From contig NZ_FOGW01000009.1 in the NCBI RefSeq assembly GCF_900111325.1, positions 62,001-126,000 of the forward strand: DNA of 64,000 bases, written 5' to 3'. Both the position numbers and the translations under genes were made by a program. This stretch comes from Lachnobacterium bovis. GTDB taxonomy: Bacteria; Bacillota; Clostridia; Lachnospirales; Lachnospiraceae. The notes under the pieces are model-generated. The model searched no databases and was not told where the DNA came from. It saw only the letters and a program-made list of their open reading frames with translations. Below, piece by piece: positions 42,522 to 51,748 of this stretch. Each line of letters starts with the position of its first letter. The first letter of the stretch is position 1.

Positions 42522-43661
42522 TTATTCTCTTACAAGTACACTTACCACTTCTATGTGTTTAGTAAATGGAAATTGATCATATGGTGTCATTTCCTTTACT
42601 TTATAATTTTTCATTTCAAAATATTCCAAATCTCTTTTTAATGTTTCAGGATTACAAGAAACATATACTATTCTATTTGGTGCAAGTTTTGATGCTGCTT
42701 CAATAAATTCTGGTGTACTTCCACTTCTAGGTGGATCCATAACAACAACGTCAACCTTCTCACCTTTGCTTGCTAACTTAAGCATAAATTCTGTTGCATC
42801 TTCATTATAGAACTTAATATTTCTACTATTATTCTTTTTGGCATTAGTAATCGCATCTCTTATAGCATCTGAATTTAATTCAACGCCTATTACTTCTTTT
42901 GCTTTTTTACTCATTACAAGTCCGATAGTTCCAGTTCCACAATATGCATCTATCATTTTCTTCTTTAAAGAAGGTTTTGCATATTCAACTGCTTTATAAT
43001 AAATTTTTTCTGTTTGCTCAGGATTAACCTGGTAAAAAGATGAAGGTGAAATTCTAAATGTCATTCCACATAATTTATCTTCTATAAAACCTTTACCATA
43101 AATTACTATATTTCTTTCTCCAAGAACCATACTTGTTTTTTTGTCATTAACATTAATCACTACTGTGCTTATATTAGGATTATCTTTTCTTAATGCTTTT
43201 ACGAAGTTATTCTTCGATGGTAGAATTGGTGATGATAATACTAACACAACCATTATTTCATTATTATAATAACTTTTTCTAATCATAACATGACGAAGCA
43301 AACCATAACCTGTATCTTCATCATACGTTTTAATTTTAAATGACTTCAATAAATTCTTAATGTCATTTATAATCTTCTTGCTTTCTAAATCTTCGATTTG
43401 GCACTCTGGAATATCAACCACATCATGTGTTCCTTCCTTATATGTACCAGCAATTACTTTTCCTTGTCTAGTAAAACTAAACGCTGCACTTACTTTATGT
43501 CTATAATTATATGGATTTTTCATTCCAACAATATTTTGAACTCTTCCATATTTACCAAGTAATTTATTTATATATTTTTGTTTTTTACTTAATTGTTCAT
43601 CATATGAAATGCCTTGGTAATCACAACCTCCACATTTCTTTTTATATTTACAAGCTTCCAT
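42522..43661 (-). CDS. rlmD: 23S rRNA (uracil-5-)-methyltransferase, RlmD/RlmCD family
   Basis: A 379-residue SAM-dependent RNA m5U methyltransferase of the TrmA/RlmCD family. The N-terminal CKYKKKCGGC (residues 4-13), with a fourth Cys in IPECQIE, matches the 4Fe-4S cluster ligands. The SAM motif is DAYCGTGTIGLV; VVMDPPRSGS and VSCNPETLKRDL hold the catalytic Cys. There is no N-terminal TRAM domain, unlike many family members. The exact target uridine cannot be read. AAGGAGA precedes the ATG. Monocistronic by context. Confidence 0.88.
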   Translation of the reverse strand: MEACKYKKKCGGCDYQGISYDEQLSKKQKYINKLLGKYGRVQNIVGMKNPYNYRHKVSAAFSFTRQGKVIAGTYKEGTHDVVDIPECQIEDLESKKIINDIKNLLKSFKIKTYDEDTGYGLLRHVMIRKSYYNNEIMVVLVLSSPILPSKNNFVKALRKDNPNISTVVINVNDKKTSMVLGERNIVIYGKGFIEDKLCGMTFRISPSSFYQVNPEQTEKIYYKAVEYAKPSLKKKMIDAYCGTGTIGLVMSKKAKEVIGVELNSDAIRDAITNAKKNNSRNIKFYNEDATEFMLKLASKGEKVDVVVMDPPRSGSTPEFIEAASKLAPNRIVYVSCNPETLKRDLEYFEMKNYKVKEMTPYDQFPFTKHIEVVSVLVRE

Positions 43662-43816
43662 CTTGTCTCCTTCTAAACGATTTTTAATTATCTAGCGCAT
43701 ACTATTCTAGCACAGCCTTTTTAGTTAATCCAGTTAATTTTTTATTAAAACTATGCTATACTTATTTTATTATTCTTTATTATTCTTTATTATATCTATA
43801 CAAAAGGAGGTTCGTA

Positions 43817-44200
43817 ATGGATAGAAGTGAACTAGCTGTTTCCTATAAACATGACGGCTACAATTGTTGCCAGGCTGTACTTAAAGCCTTTTCTGATTTA
43901 ACTGATATGGATGATGCTATGGTTCGAAACATCGGAAGTAGCTTTGGAATTGGAATGGGCTGTTTTGAAGGAACTTGCGGAGCTTTAATCGGAGCTTCAA
44001 TTGTTGCTGGCTGTATCCCAAGTGTAAATCCTAAAAATCCTTCAAATGGTAAATTACTATTAAGTTATTTTTCTCAAGCATGCGGTGATACTATTTGTAA
44101 AAATATAAAGGGCATTGAATCCGGAAATATGCTATGCTCTTGTGATAATTGTGTAAGACACGCTGTTTATGCAATTGAAAACGAATTATTACACAAATAA
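43817..44200 (+). CDS. C_GCAxxG_C_C family cysteine-rich protein
   Basis: A 127-residue small protein with ten or more cysteines. The pattern NCCQAV (residues 19-24), GMGCFEGTCGALIGA (about 52-66), and the C-terminal CGDTICKNI and CSCDNCVRHAV match the C_GCAxxG_C_C family, thought to bind a metal or redox centre. No function is established. It has AAAGGAGG before the ATG and stands alone between two minus-strand genes with its own terminator. Confidence 0.85.
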   Translation: MDRSELAVSYKHDGYNCCQAVLKAFSDLTDMDDAMVRNIGSSFGIGMGCFEGTCGALIGASIVAGCIPSVNPKNPSNGKLLLSYFSQACGDTICKNIKGIESGNMLCSCDNCVRHAVYAIENELLHK

Positions 44201-44204
44201 AAAG

Positions 44205-44261
44205 CTGTACTAGTCTCAATGTTTAGCCAAGCAACGGCCTTTAGAGATTAGTACAGTTTTT
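44205..44261 (+). terminator. Terminator of the C_GCAxxG_C_C gene
   Basis: A 13-bp stem (CTGTACTAGTCTC with GAGATTAGTACAG, one G-U pair) around a 26-nt loop, followed by TTTTTCTG. Confidence 0.88.
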
Positions 44262-44335
44262 CTGTTTCTACCTATTAATAGATATCTTCTATTTACATTA
44301 GAATTTATCCATAAAGGATTCTTTTAAACTCTAAT

Positions 44336-45541
44336 TTATTTTTCATCAACAACTTGAAAAATATAAAATTTCAAATAATAACTTTCATCAGCTGCCCATA
44401 AAATAGGATGATCTGGTGACTGAGTTCTAAATTCAACCTGTTTTAATCGTTTATGTACATTTCTTGCAGCCTGACCTATTGTCTTTGTAAAAAGCTCATA
44501 GTCCATAAAATGAGAACATGAACATGTTGCTAAATAACCACCATCTTTTACTAATTTCATTCCACGAAGGTTAATTTCTCTATATCCTTTTACTGCATTT
44601 TTTATTGAATTTTTTGATTTAGTAAATGCAGGTGGATCAAGAATTACAACATCAAACTTTTCACCTTTTTTCTCTAATTCTGGTAACAATTCAAAAACAT
44701 CTTCGCATTTAAAGTTAACAACATTCTCTAAACCATTTAATTTAGCATTTTCAGTAGCTTGATTAACTGCAAGTTCTGAGGCATCAACACCTGTCACACT
44801 CTTTGCACCTGCGATTCCTGCGTTTAAAGCAAATGAACCTGTATGTGTGAAACAATCAAGTACCTTTGCACCCTTACACAATTTTTGAATTGATAATCTG
44901 TTATATTTTTGATCTAAAAAGAAACCTGTCTTTTGACCATCTTTAACATCTACTATGTATTTAACACCATTTTCGATTATTTCAACATTTGTGTCAAACT
45001 CTTCTCCAATAAATCCTTTAACTTTCTTTAAACCTTCTTTAATACGCTCTTTAGCATCACTTCTTTCGTAAACACCTTTTATTTTAATTCCATCGTTCAA
45101 TAGAATTTTCTTTAAAAGTTCTACTATTCTAAGCTTAAATTGTTCCATTCCAAGTGCCAAACATTGAACAACTAATACATCTGAAAATTTATCAATAACA
45201 AGTCCTGGCAAGAAGTCAGCATCTCCAAAAACAATTCTACAGCTACTTGTATCAACTGTTTTCTTTCGATAGTCCCACGCTTCTTGCAATCTTATTTTTA
45301 GAAATTCATCATCTATCTCTTGTTCAATATTTCTTGTCATTAATCTTACTCTAATTTTAGAATTCTGATTAATGAATCCTCTACCCATTGGGTATCCGTC
45401 AAAATCGTGAACCATTACTACATCGCCGTTTTTAAAGGTTCCGACAATTGTATCAATTTCGTTATCAAAAACCCATAAACCGCCTGATTTTAAAATTTTA
45501 CCTTGACCTTTTTTTAATGTTACTATTGTATGATTTTTCAT
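44336..45541 (-). CDS. Class I SAM-dependent rRNA methyltransferase, RlmI-like
   Basis: A 401-residue protein with an N-terminal PUA domain (about 1-75, KKGQGKILKSGGLWVFDNEI) and a C-terminal Rossmann methyltransferase. The SAM motif is DCFTHTGSFALNAG near residue 222, and VILDPPAFTKSK near 305 is the m5C/RlmI-type motif IV. It resembles RlmI, which methylates 23S rRNA C1962; the target here is inferred. AAAAGGA lies before the ATG. Confidence 0.9.
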   Translation of the reverse strand: MKNHTIVTLKKGQGKILKSGGLWVFDNEIDTIVGTFKNGDVVMVHDFDGYPMGRGFINQNSKIRVRLMTRNIEQEIDDEFLKIRLQEAWDYRKKTVDTSSCRIVFGDADFLPGLVIDKFSDVLVVQCLALGMEQFKLRIVELLKKILLNDGIKIKGVYERSDAKERIKEGLKKVKGFIGEEFDTNVEIIENGVKYIVDVKDGQKTGFFLDQKYNRLSIQKLCKGAKVLDCFTHTGSFALNAGIAGAKSVTGVDASELAVNQATENAKLNGLENVVNFKCEDVFELLPELEKKGEKFDVVILDPPAFTKSKNSIKNAVKGYREINLRGMKLVKDGGYLATCSCSHFMDYELFTKTIGQAARNVHKRLKQVEFRTQSPDHPILWAADESYYLKFYIFQVVDEK

Positions 45542-45593
45542 TTTATATCCTTTTTCTTAAACTTTGTTTATTTTGTTATTTGTAAAACTTTCC

Positions 45594-46523
45594 CTATACT
45601 CTATCGTTTGCTTTACCACCAATATAAATACCTAAACTTACTAAAATTAATGCTATTAAGCAGCGAATTCCTATAACCTTTTGTTCATTTAGTAAAATAG
45701 CTGATAATACAACACCAAAAACTGGGTTCATAAATCCTAAAATTACTACTTTAGAAACATCGTTATATTTAAGTAAAATTCCCCATAACGAATATGCAAC
45801 TGCTGATACAAAAGCGAGATATACTAATATTAAAATACCATGTGATTTAAAATCACTAATCTGAGCTCCCGACACTTCAGCATACATCATCATCAATATT
45901 CCACCTAACATAAATTGATAGCCACTAAGTACTACTGGATTTTCAGATTCTGAAAAAACTTTTAAAAATACTGAAGATAACGCATATGCAACCGTTGATA
46001 ATATTAAAAAACCTTCTCCAAATAGAGAAAAACTAAAATCTAATCCTTTTCCTGACAAATTAACTATTATTACTCCTGAAAAGCCTAATAAACATCCACA
46101 TATTTTATTAACAGTCAACTTCTCTGTTTTAAATATAATAGCCGATACAATTATTGCAACGAAACCACTAATTCCTTCTATTATAGATGCCTTGACTCCA
46201 GTTGTATGTGCCAAACCTATATAAAAGAAAATGTATTGTCCTACCGTTTGAAATAGTGATAATACTAAAATTTTTGTAGATGATTCAACTTGAGGTTTTA
46301 ATATTTTTTTTTGAAGAATACTACCTATTAATATAGTAAGAAATCCTGCTAAAAAAAATCTAATTCCCGCATATAAAATCTGATGATTTATTTGCGAAGC
46401 CTTAATCCCCATTGTTTTATATCCTATTTTTATAGCTGGAAATGCACTTCCCCACAGTGCACAACAAATTAAAGCGCCAATTGTAACAACTATTGGTTTT
46501 TTTAAAAATTCATTTTTATTCAT
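45594..46523 (-). CDS. DMT-family (EamA) transporter
   Basis: About 309 residues from the ATG preceded by GGAGGT; a longer frame adds 45 hydrophobic residues without a site. Ten membrane segments in two EamA repeats are visible (first ICCALWGSAFPAIKIG; second YALSSVFLKVFSES). EamA proteins export metabolites or amino acids; the substrate is unknown. It is divergent from the glycosyltransferase gene with about 100 bp between the coding starts. Confidence 0.9.
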   Translation of the reverse strand: MNKNEFLKKPIVVTIGALICCALWGSAFPAIKIGYKTMGIKASQINHQILYAGIRFFLAGFLTILIGSILQKKILKPQVESSTKILVLSLFQTVGQYIFFYIGLAHTTGVKASIIEGISGFVAIIVSAIIFKTEKLTVNKICGCLLGFSGVIIVNLSGKGLDFSFSLFGEGFLILSTVAYALSSVFLKVFSESENPVVLSGYQFMLGGILMMMYAEVSGAQISDFKSHGILILVYLAFVSAVAYSLWGILLKYNDVSKVVILGFMNPVFGVVLSAILLNEQKVIGIRCLIALILVSLGIYIGGKANDRV

Positions 46524-46627
46524 GGTTGTATTACCTCCATATAAGCTCAATAATTGTATCATAAAATCATGAAAAATAATAGCTTTCAGCGTGTAAATAT
46601 GCAACAAAAAGGAAAGGAGAAAGCATA

Positions 46628-46669
46628 ATGTGTAACATCCTACATTTATTATGCTCATATGTCATATGA
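46628..46669 (+). CDS. 13-codon leader ORF coupled to the glycosyltransferase
   Basis: ATG with AAAGGAG 8 nt upstream encodes MCNILHLLCSYVI and stops at TGA. The stop overlaps the glycosyltransferase ATG as ATGA. The downstream ATG has no ribosome binding site of its own, so its translation probably depends on this leader. Confidence 0.5.
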   Translation: MCNILHLLCSYVI

Positions 46670-47706
46670 AAACAATTAGCTTATGTATGATCGTCAAAAA
46701 CGAAGAAAAAATTTTAAAAAGATGCCTAGATTCTATTGCACCTCTTATGGACGAAATAATCATCGTTGATACGGGATCAACTGACAACACTAAGGCTATT
46801 GCTTCTTTATATACTGATAAAATATATGATTTTAAATGGATTAATGATTTTTCCGCTGCTAGAAATTTTTCTTTTTCAAAAGCAACTATGGATTATATCT
46901 ATGCACCAGATGCTGACGAAGTATTAGATAAGGAAAATCAAGAAAAATTTAAATTATTAAAAGATGCTCTTGTTGACGAAGTTGAAATTGTTCAAATGTA
47001 TTATGTCACTCCAACTTCTAATAACACAGTTCAAAACGCCCAAAAAGAACTACGACCAAAATTATTTAAACGCTTACGAACTTTTAGTTGGATTGATCCG
47101 ATACATGAAACCATTAAAACAACTCCTACCATATTTGATAGTGACATTGAGATTCTCCATCTTCCAGAAGGGAATCACAGTAAACGCGATTTTTCAGTTT
47201 TTATTGATTCCTTTGAAAGAGGCAACACACTTTCAAATAAAATTCTTCGAATGTATATCAAGGAATTATATAAATGTGGTACCGATGAAGATTTTTTAAA
47301 AAGCAAAGAAATTTTTTTGCATTTTCTAGATAACACAGTTTGCTTCAAAGAATTATCATGTGCTTTAGCTCATTCTTACCGCATATTAAAAGATTCAACT
47401 TCCTTTTTTAAATATGCATTAAAAGATTTTGCCACTGATGCTTGCAGTGAAATGTGTTATGAAATTGGTCTCTTTTATAAGGAAATAAAAGATTACAACG
47501 AAGCAATTATTTGGTTTTATAATTGTGCCTTTGAAGTTGGACCTATAATTGATGTTGAGATTTCTGGTAAAAAAGCATTTTACGAACTAGCTGATTGCTA
47601 CCAAAAACTTTATAAATTATCTACTCCTAAAAATAAAGAATACCAAAAAATGGCTAACCTTTATAAAGAAAAAGGAGATTCCTTTGTTTTACCCGAAACA
47701 ATTTGA
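46666..47706 (+). CDS. Family 2 glycosyltransferase with TPR-like C-terminus
   Basis: About 346 residues from the coupled ATG; an ATG five codons earlier is in frame but also lacks a site. Residues 1-110 contain the GT-A fold: SLCMIVKNEEKILKRCLDSI, EIIIVDTGSTDNT and the DxD-like YAPDADE. The C-terminal half has helical repeats (SEMCYEIGLFYKEIKDYNEA) of TPR type. Such proteins transfer sugars in cell-surface or glycoprotein synthesis. The sugar and acceptor are unknown. Confidence 0.87.
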   Translation: MKTISLCMIVKNEEKILKRCLDSIAPLMDEIIIVDTGSTDNTKAIASLYTDKIYDFKWINDFSAARNFSFSKATMDYIYAPDADEVLDKENQEKFKLLKDALVDEVEIVQMYYVTPTSNNTVQNAQKELRPKLFKRLRTFSWIDPIHETIKTTPTIFDSDIEILHLPEGNHSKRDFSVFIDSFERGNTLSNKILRMYIKELYKCGTDEDFLKSKEIFLHFLDNTVCFKELSCALAHSYRILKDSTSFFKYALKDFATDACSEMCYEIGLFYKEIKDYNEAIIWFYNCAFEVGPIIDVEISGKKAFYELADCYQKLYKLSTPKNKEYQKMANLYKEKGDSFVLPETI

Positions 47707-47787
47707 CATCTCTTTATCCTTTTTTATACAATATGTATATGAAATTTTGTCGATTTCTGTTAAATCAACCTACTATTTGTGTTATTT

Positions 47788-47801
47788 TTTACAATTGTAA
47801 A
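47788..47801. promoter_or_regulatory. Operator-like palindrome at the but promoter
   Basis: A perfect 14-bp palindrome TTTACAATTGTAAA whose core fits TACANNTGTA, the consensus of CopY/BlaI-type repressors. It overlaps the -35 box of the but promoter. A related site lies at 56232-56245. Confidence 0.55.
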
Positions 47802-47823
47802 TTTTTTATAAAAGTAGTAAGAT
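47795..47823 (+). promoter_or_regulatory. Promoter of but
   Basis: TTGTAA, a 17-bp spacer and TAAGAT, giving a leader of about 42 nt before the but ATG. Confidence 0.5.
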
Positions 47824-47871
47824 TAAAGCATGACAAAAAAATAACAATCTTTTTTGTATAAGGAGGATAAA

Positions 47872-49215
47872 ATGGAATTTTTAAAGGAATATAATGAAAA
47901 ACTTGTTTCTGCTGATGATGCAGTAAAAGTTATACACTCAGGAGATTGGGTTGACTATGGTTGGTGTAATGGTACACCTGATTTGTTAGATAAAGCTCTT
48001 GCTAAAAGAACTGATGAATTATTTGACGTAAAATTACGTGGTGGAATCTTATTAAAACCACTTGCTATTTTTGAGCGTGAAGATGCTGGGGAACACTTCA
48101 CATGGAATAGTTGGCACATGAGTGGTCTTGAACGTAAACTTGTATCGCGTGGTTGTGCATATTATTCGCCAATCCGTTACTCAGAGTTACCTAGATATTA
48201 TCGTGACTTAGAAGTAAAACCTGCAGTTGCAATGTTTACAGTTGCTCCAATGGATGCTCATGGTTACTTTAATTTTGGACCAAATGCTTCTCACTTAAAA
48301 GCAGTTTGCGACTCTTCAGCTAAAATTATTGTTGAAGTAAATAAAAATATGCCAGTTTGTCTTGGCGGTACTGAAAACTGTATCCATATTTCAGAAGTTG
48401 ATTACATTGTTGAGGGAGAAAATAATGCTATTCCAGAATTACCATCAGGTGGTCCTACAACTGAAATTGATCAAAAAGTTGCAGAATTAATTGTTAATGA
48501 AATACCAAATGGTGCATGCTTACAGCTCGGAATTGGTGGAATGCCTAATGCTGTAGGCTCTCTTATAGCACAATCTGATTTAAAAGATCTTGGTGTTCAT
48601 ACAGAAATGTACGTTGACGCGTTCGTAGACATTGCGAAAGCTGGAAAAATAAATGGTTCTAAGAAAAATATAGACCGTTATCGTCAAACATTTGGATTCG
48701 GTGCCGGTACAAAAAAAATGTATGACTATATAAATGAAAACCCTGAACTTATGAGTGCGCCAGTAAGCTACACTAATGATATTCGCCAAATAGCTGCACT
48801 TGATAACTTCATTTCAATTAACAACTGTGTAGATCTTGATTTATTTGGACAGATCAACGCCGAATCAGCCGGCATTAAACAAATCAGTGGTGCTGGTGGA
48901 CAACTAGACTTTGTATTAGGTGCATACTTGTCAAATGGTGGTAAGAGTTTCATCTGTTGTTCTTCTACATTTACTGATCGCTCTGGAAATACTTTTTCTA
49001 GAATTAAACCGACACTAACTAATGGTTCAATTGTAACTGATACAAGAGCTAACACACACTATGTTGTAACAGAATATGGTATTGTAAATTTAAAAGGAAC
49101 ATCAACTTGGGAACGTGCAGAAAAACTTATTTCCATTGCACATCCTGATTTTAGAGATGAACTTATTTCTGAGGCTGAGCGCCTTAAAATTTGGAGACGC
49201 TCAAACAAAAAATAA
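47872..49215 (+). CDS. but: Butyryl-CoA:acetate CoA-transferase
   Basis: A 447-residue family I CoA-transferase of the acetyl-CoA hydrolase/transferase type. The start has AGGAGG 5 nt upstream; six extra in-frame codons before it are unlikely. VIHSGDWVDYGWCNGTP near residue 24 is typical of gut butyrate-forming But enzymes, LGIGGMPNAVG binds CoA, and Glu245 (HTEMYVDAF) is the likely catalytic glutamate. It moves CoA from butyryl-CoA to acetate, the last step of butyrate formation. Its terminator follows. Related propionyl or 4-hydroxybutyrate transferases cannot be excluded. Confidence 0.85.
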   Translation: MEFLKEYNEKLVSADDAVKVIHSGDWVDYGWCNGTPDLLDKALAKRTDELFDVKLRGGILLKPLAIFEREDAGEHFTWNSWHMSGLERKLVSRGCAYYSPIRYSELPRYYRDLEVKPAVAMFTVAPMDAHGYFNFGPNASHLKAVCDSSAKIIVEVNKNMPVCLGGTENCIHISEVDYIVEGENNAIPELPSGGPTTEIDQKVAELIVNEIPNGACLQLGIGGMPNAVGSLIAQSDLKDLGVHTEMYVDAFVDIAKAGKINGSKKNIDRYRQTFGFGAGTKKMYDYINENPELMSAPVSYTNDIRQIAALDNFISINNCVDLDLFGQINAESAGIKQISGAGGQLDFVLGAYLSNGGKSFICCSSTFTDRSGNTFSRIKPTLTNGSIVTDTRANTHYVVTEYGIVNLKGTSTWERAEKLISIAHPDFRDELISEAERLKIWRRSNKK

Positions 49216-49275
49216 TATTTAGTCTTTAAACACATTATGTTCACACTTTAAACATAGTTTATTTCATAAATAACA

Positions 49276-49307
49276 CCAAAGCCCTGCTAATATATGCCGG
49301 GCTTTTT
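49276..49307 (+). terminator. Terminator of but
   Basis: AAAGCCC pairs with GGGCTTT (49278-49284/49299-49305) and a T-run follows. A short inner GC/GC pair extends the stem. Confidence 0.82.
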
Positions 49308-49338
49308 GTAATTATTGAACAATCTCATTAAAATTTAA

Positions 49339-49350
49339 TTAGAATTCTAA
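49339..49350. promoter_or_regulatory. Palindrome upstream of the LTA-synthase-like gene
   Basis: A perfect 12-bp palindrome TTAGAATTCTAA next to a weak TATAGA -10-like box at 49354-49359. The promoter itself is not certain. Confidence 0.3.
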
Positions 49351-49491
49351 TAGTATAGAGAACTGCACATTTTATTTTTTGTTTATTTTTTATATTTTTC
49401 TTGTTTTTTTAGTTCTTTTTTTATTAATCTTTCCACTTGTTTTTATACCTATTTTTTTTTAATCTAATTATTATAAGATGGAGGTATAAAG

Positions 49492-51588
49492 ATGTCTATT
49501 AAATTTAGAAAATTCAATTTCCCAAAATTAAATTTTCCAAGAAAAAAAGATGATGCACACACAGAAAACTCTAATGTGAAAACTATTTCTCCTGAACGTC
49601 AAAAACGTATAGATTTTCTTAACAAATATTCTTTACTATTCCACGTTTTACTTTCATGTGGCTTAGTATTTGTAATCGAATGGATTTCTAGACGTAGTTT
49701 GATTTCAGCATGTGGTTTTGTAGGTGGTCATACACTTGCTTACTTCTACAATGCATTTTTAGTTTTCGCCTCACTAACATTAGTATACTTATTTAGAAGA
49801 CGTGCATTCTTCCGATTAATTATTAGTTCGGTGTGGTTTTTACTAGGGGTAACAAATGGCGTTATTTTATCAAATCGTGTAACTCCATTTGCCTTTACTG
49901 ATTTTAAAATGGTATCTGATTTGCTTGCAATGACTAATACTCATTATTTCACTATTACGCAAGCAATTTTAGTTGTGATTGGTCTTGGTTTATTTATTTT
50001 ATTCCTTGCCCTATTTTTTATCATGGGGCCAAAATACCAAGGTAAGATTCATTACATAATAGCACCAATCTGTGTATTACTTATTTTATTTGCAGGTGTT
50101 CCAACCATAACAACTGCTGCACAAAAAAGTCATGTTGTTGCAAGTTATTTTGCAAATATTGCCCAGGGATATGAAAACTATGGCTTTGTTTATAGTTTTT
50201 CATCTAGCGTAATTGATCGTGGTATGAAAAAACCACATAATTACAATCAAGAAACTATTGATTCAATCGAAGCTAAAGTGAATAGTCAAAAACAAACTAC
50301 AACTTTAGCAGATAACGAAAAACCAAATGTTATTTGTATTTTATTAGAATCTTTTTGTGATCCGGAAGAAATCAAATTCCTACACACTAATAAAGATCCT
50401 ATACCTACATTCCATAAATTGGAAAAAGAATATACAACTGGTTACTTAACTGTTCCTGTAGTAGGTGCTGGTACAGCTAACACAGAATTTGAAGTTTTAT
50501 CAGGTATGAGTCTTAAATATTTTGGTACAGGTGAATATCCTTATAAAACAATTCTTAAAGATACAGATTGCGAAAGTGTTGCTTCTGATTTAACAAAAAT
50601 TGGTTATAGCACTCATGCAGTTCATAACAACGGTGGTAATTTCTATAGCCGTGTAAATGCCTTTACTCAAATGGGCTTTAACTCATTTACAAGTAAAGAG
50701 CTTATGAATATTCAAAGTTATACACCTAACGGAAGCTGGGCAACTGATGATATTCTTGTAAACGAAACAATCAAAACACTTGATTCGACACCAAATCAAC
50801 CAGACTTTACTTATACAATTACAGTAAGTTCACACGGAGATTATCCAAGAGAACCTGTTATTGCAAATCCTGAATTTAAAGTTTCAGGTGTATCTGATGA
50901 AGCAAAAGCTAATCAATATACTTACTACGTTAACCAACTTCACCAGGTAGACAACTTTATTGCTGATCTTACTTCTGCATTAAGCAAACGTAATGAGAAA
51001 ACAATTGTAGTAATGTTTGGTGATCATTTACCAACAATGGGACTTCAAAATTCAGATATGAAATCTGGTGATATCTACAAAACAAAATATATTACTTGGA
51101 ACAATTTTGGACTTACTAAGCAAGATGCCGACTTAAAAGCATATCAACTTCTTTCTGATACTACTAATAAGCTTGGTATCCACGAAGGTACAATACTTAA
51201 CTATCATCAGACTCAAATGAATTCTGATAACTACGAAAATGGTTTAGAGAATTTACAGTACGATTTACTTTATGGTAAACGCTTCTCATATAAAGGCAAA
51301 GACCTATATCCTGCAGCTAATTTAGTTATGGGTATAGATGATGTTACCGTTAAAAATGCAAAACAATCAATTGATGGATCGCAAATTATCATAGAAGGTT
51401 CTAATTTCACTAAGTGGAGCCGTGTATACGTAAATGGTTCAAAAGTTGATACAGACTTCTCATCAGATAAGTTATTGACAATTAGTTCAAAAGATATTAA
51501 ACCTGGTGATAAAATTGTTGTTAACCAACTTGGTTCTAGCAATACAATTTTCAGAAGTTCGAATGAATACAAATATTCAGGAAAATAA
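49492..51588 (+). CDS. LTA synthase-family phosphoglycerol/phosphoethanolamine transferase
   Basis: A 698-residue membrane enzyme: five hydrophobic segments in residues 45-225, then an extracytosolic sulfatase-fold domain. Catalytic landmarks are NVICILLESF near 280, GAGTANTEFEVLSGMS with the nucleophilic Thr near 325, HGDYP near 453 and VVMFGDHLP near 508. It polymerises or transfers glycerol-phosphate at the cell surface. The last 80 residues (VKNAKQSIDGSQIIIEGSNF and on) look like an IPT/TIG-type beta domain, an addition not present in classic LtaS. GGAGGT precedes the ATG. Confidence 0.88.
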   Translation: MSIKFRKFNFPKLNFPRKKDDAHTENSNVKTISPERQKRIDFLNKYSLLFHVLLSCGLVFVIEWISRRSLISACGFVGGHTLAYFYNAFLVFASLTLVYLFRRRAFFRLIISSVWFLLGVTNGVILSNRVTPFAFTDFKMVSDLLAMTNTHYFTITQAILVVIGLGLFILFLALFFIMGPKYQGKIHYIIAPICVLLILFAGVPTITTAAQKSHVVASYFANIAQGYENYGFVYSFSSSVIDRGMKKPHNYNQETIDSIEAKVNSQKQTTTLADNEKPNVICILLESFCDPEEIKFLHTNKDPIPTFHKLEKEYTTGYLTVPVVGAGTANTEFEVLSGMSLKYFGTGEYPYKTILKDTDCESVASDLTKIGYSTHAVHNNGGNFYSRVNAFTQMGFNSFTSKELMNIQSYTPNGSWATDDILVNETIKTLDSTPNQPDFTYTITVSSHGDYPREPVIANPEFKVSGVSDEAKANQYTYYVNQLHQVDNFIADLTSALSKRNEKTIVVMFGDHLPTMGLQNSDMKSGDIYKTKYITWNNFGLTKQDADLKAYQLLSDTTNKLGIHEGTILNYHQTQMNSDNYENGLENLQYDLLYGKRFSYKGKDLYPAANLVMGIDDVTVKNAKQSIDGSQIIIEGSNFTKWSRVYVNGSKVDTDFSSDKLLTISSKDIKPGDKIVVNQLGSSNTIFRSSNEYKYSGK

Positions 51589-51623
51589 AGCTTACATAAA
51601 TCTACAAAATAATAATTTATAAC

Positions 51624-51678
51624 AAAATATCCCATATACTTTCTCATATAATGAGTTTGTGTATGGGATATTTTTGTA
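51624..51678 (+). terminator. Terminator of the LTA-synthase-like gene
   Basis: A 13-bp perfect stem AAAATATCCCATA/TATGGGATATTTT with a 25-nt loop that contains a smaller CTCAT/ATGAG hairpin. T-rich DNA follows, and the other strand could also use it. Confidence 0.85.
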
Positions 51679-51748
51679 TTTTATTTAGTTTTTACTATAG
51701 ATATCTTTGATACATTTTTTGATATCATTCTTAATATAATCTAACAAC

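Noticed and set aside
47788..47801. Rex (NADH-sensing) operator at but
   Set aside because: Rex sites need TTGTTAA-type arms with a wider gap; this palindrome fits TACANNTGTA better.
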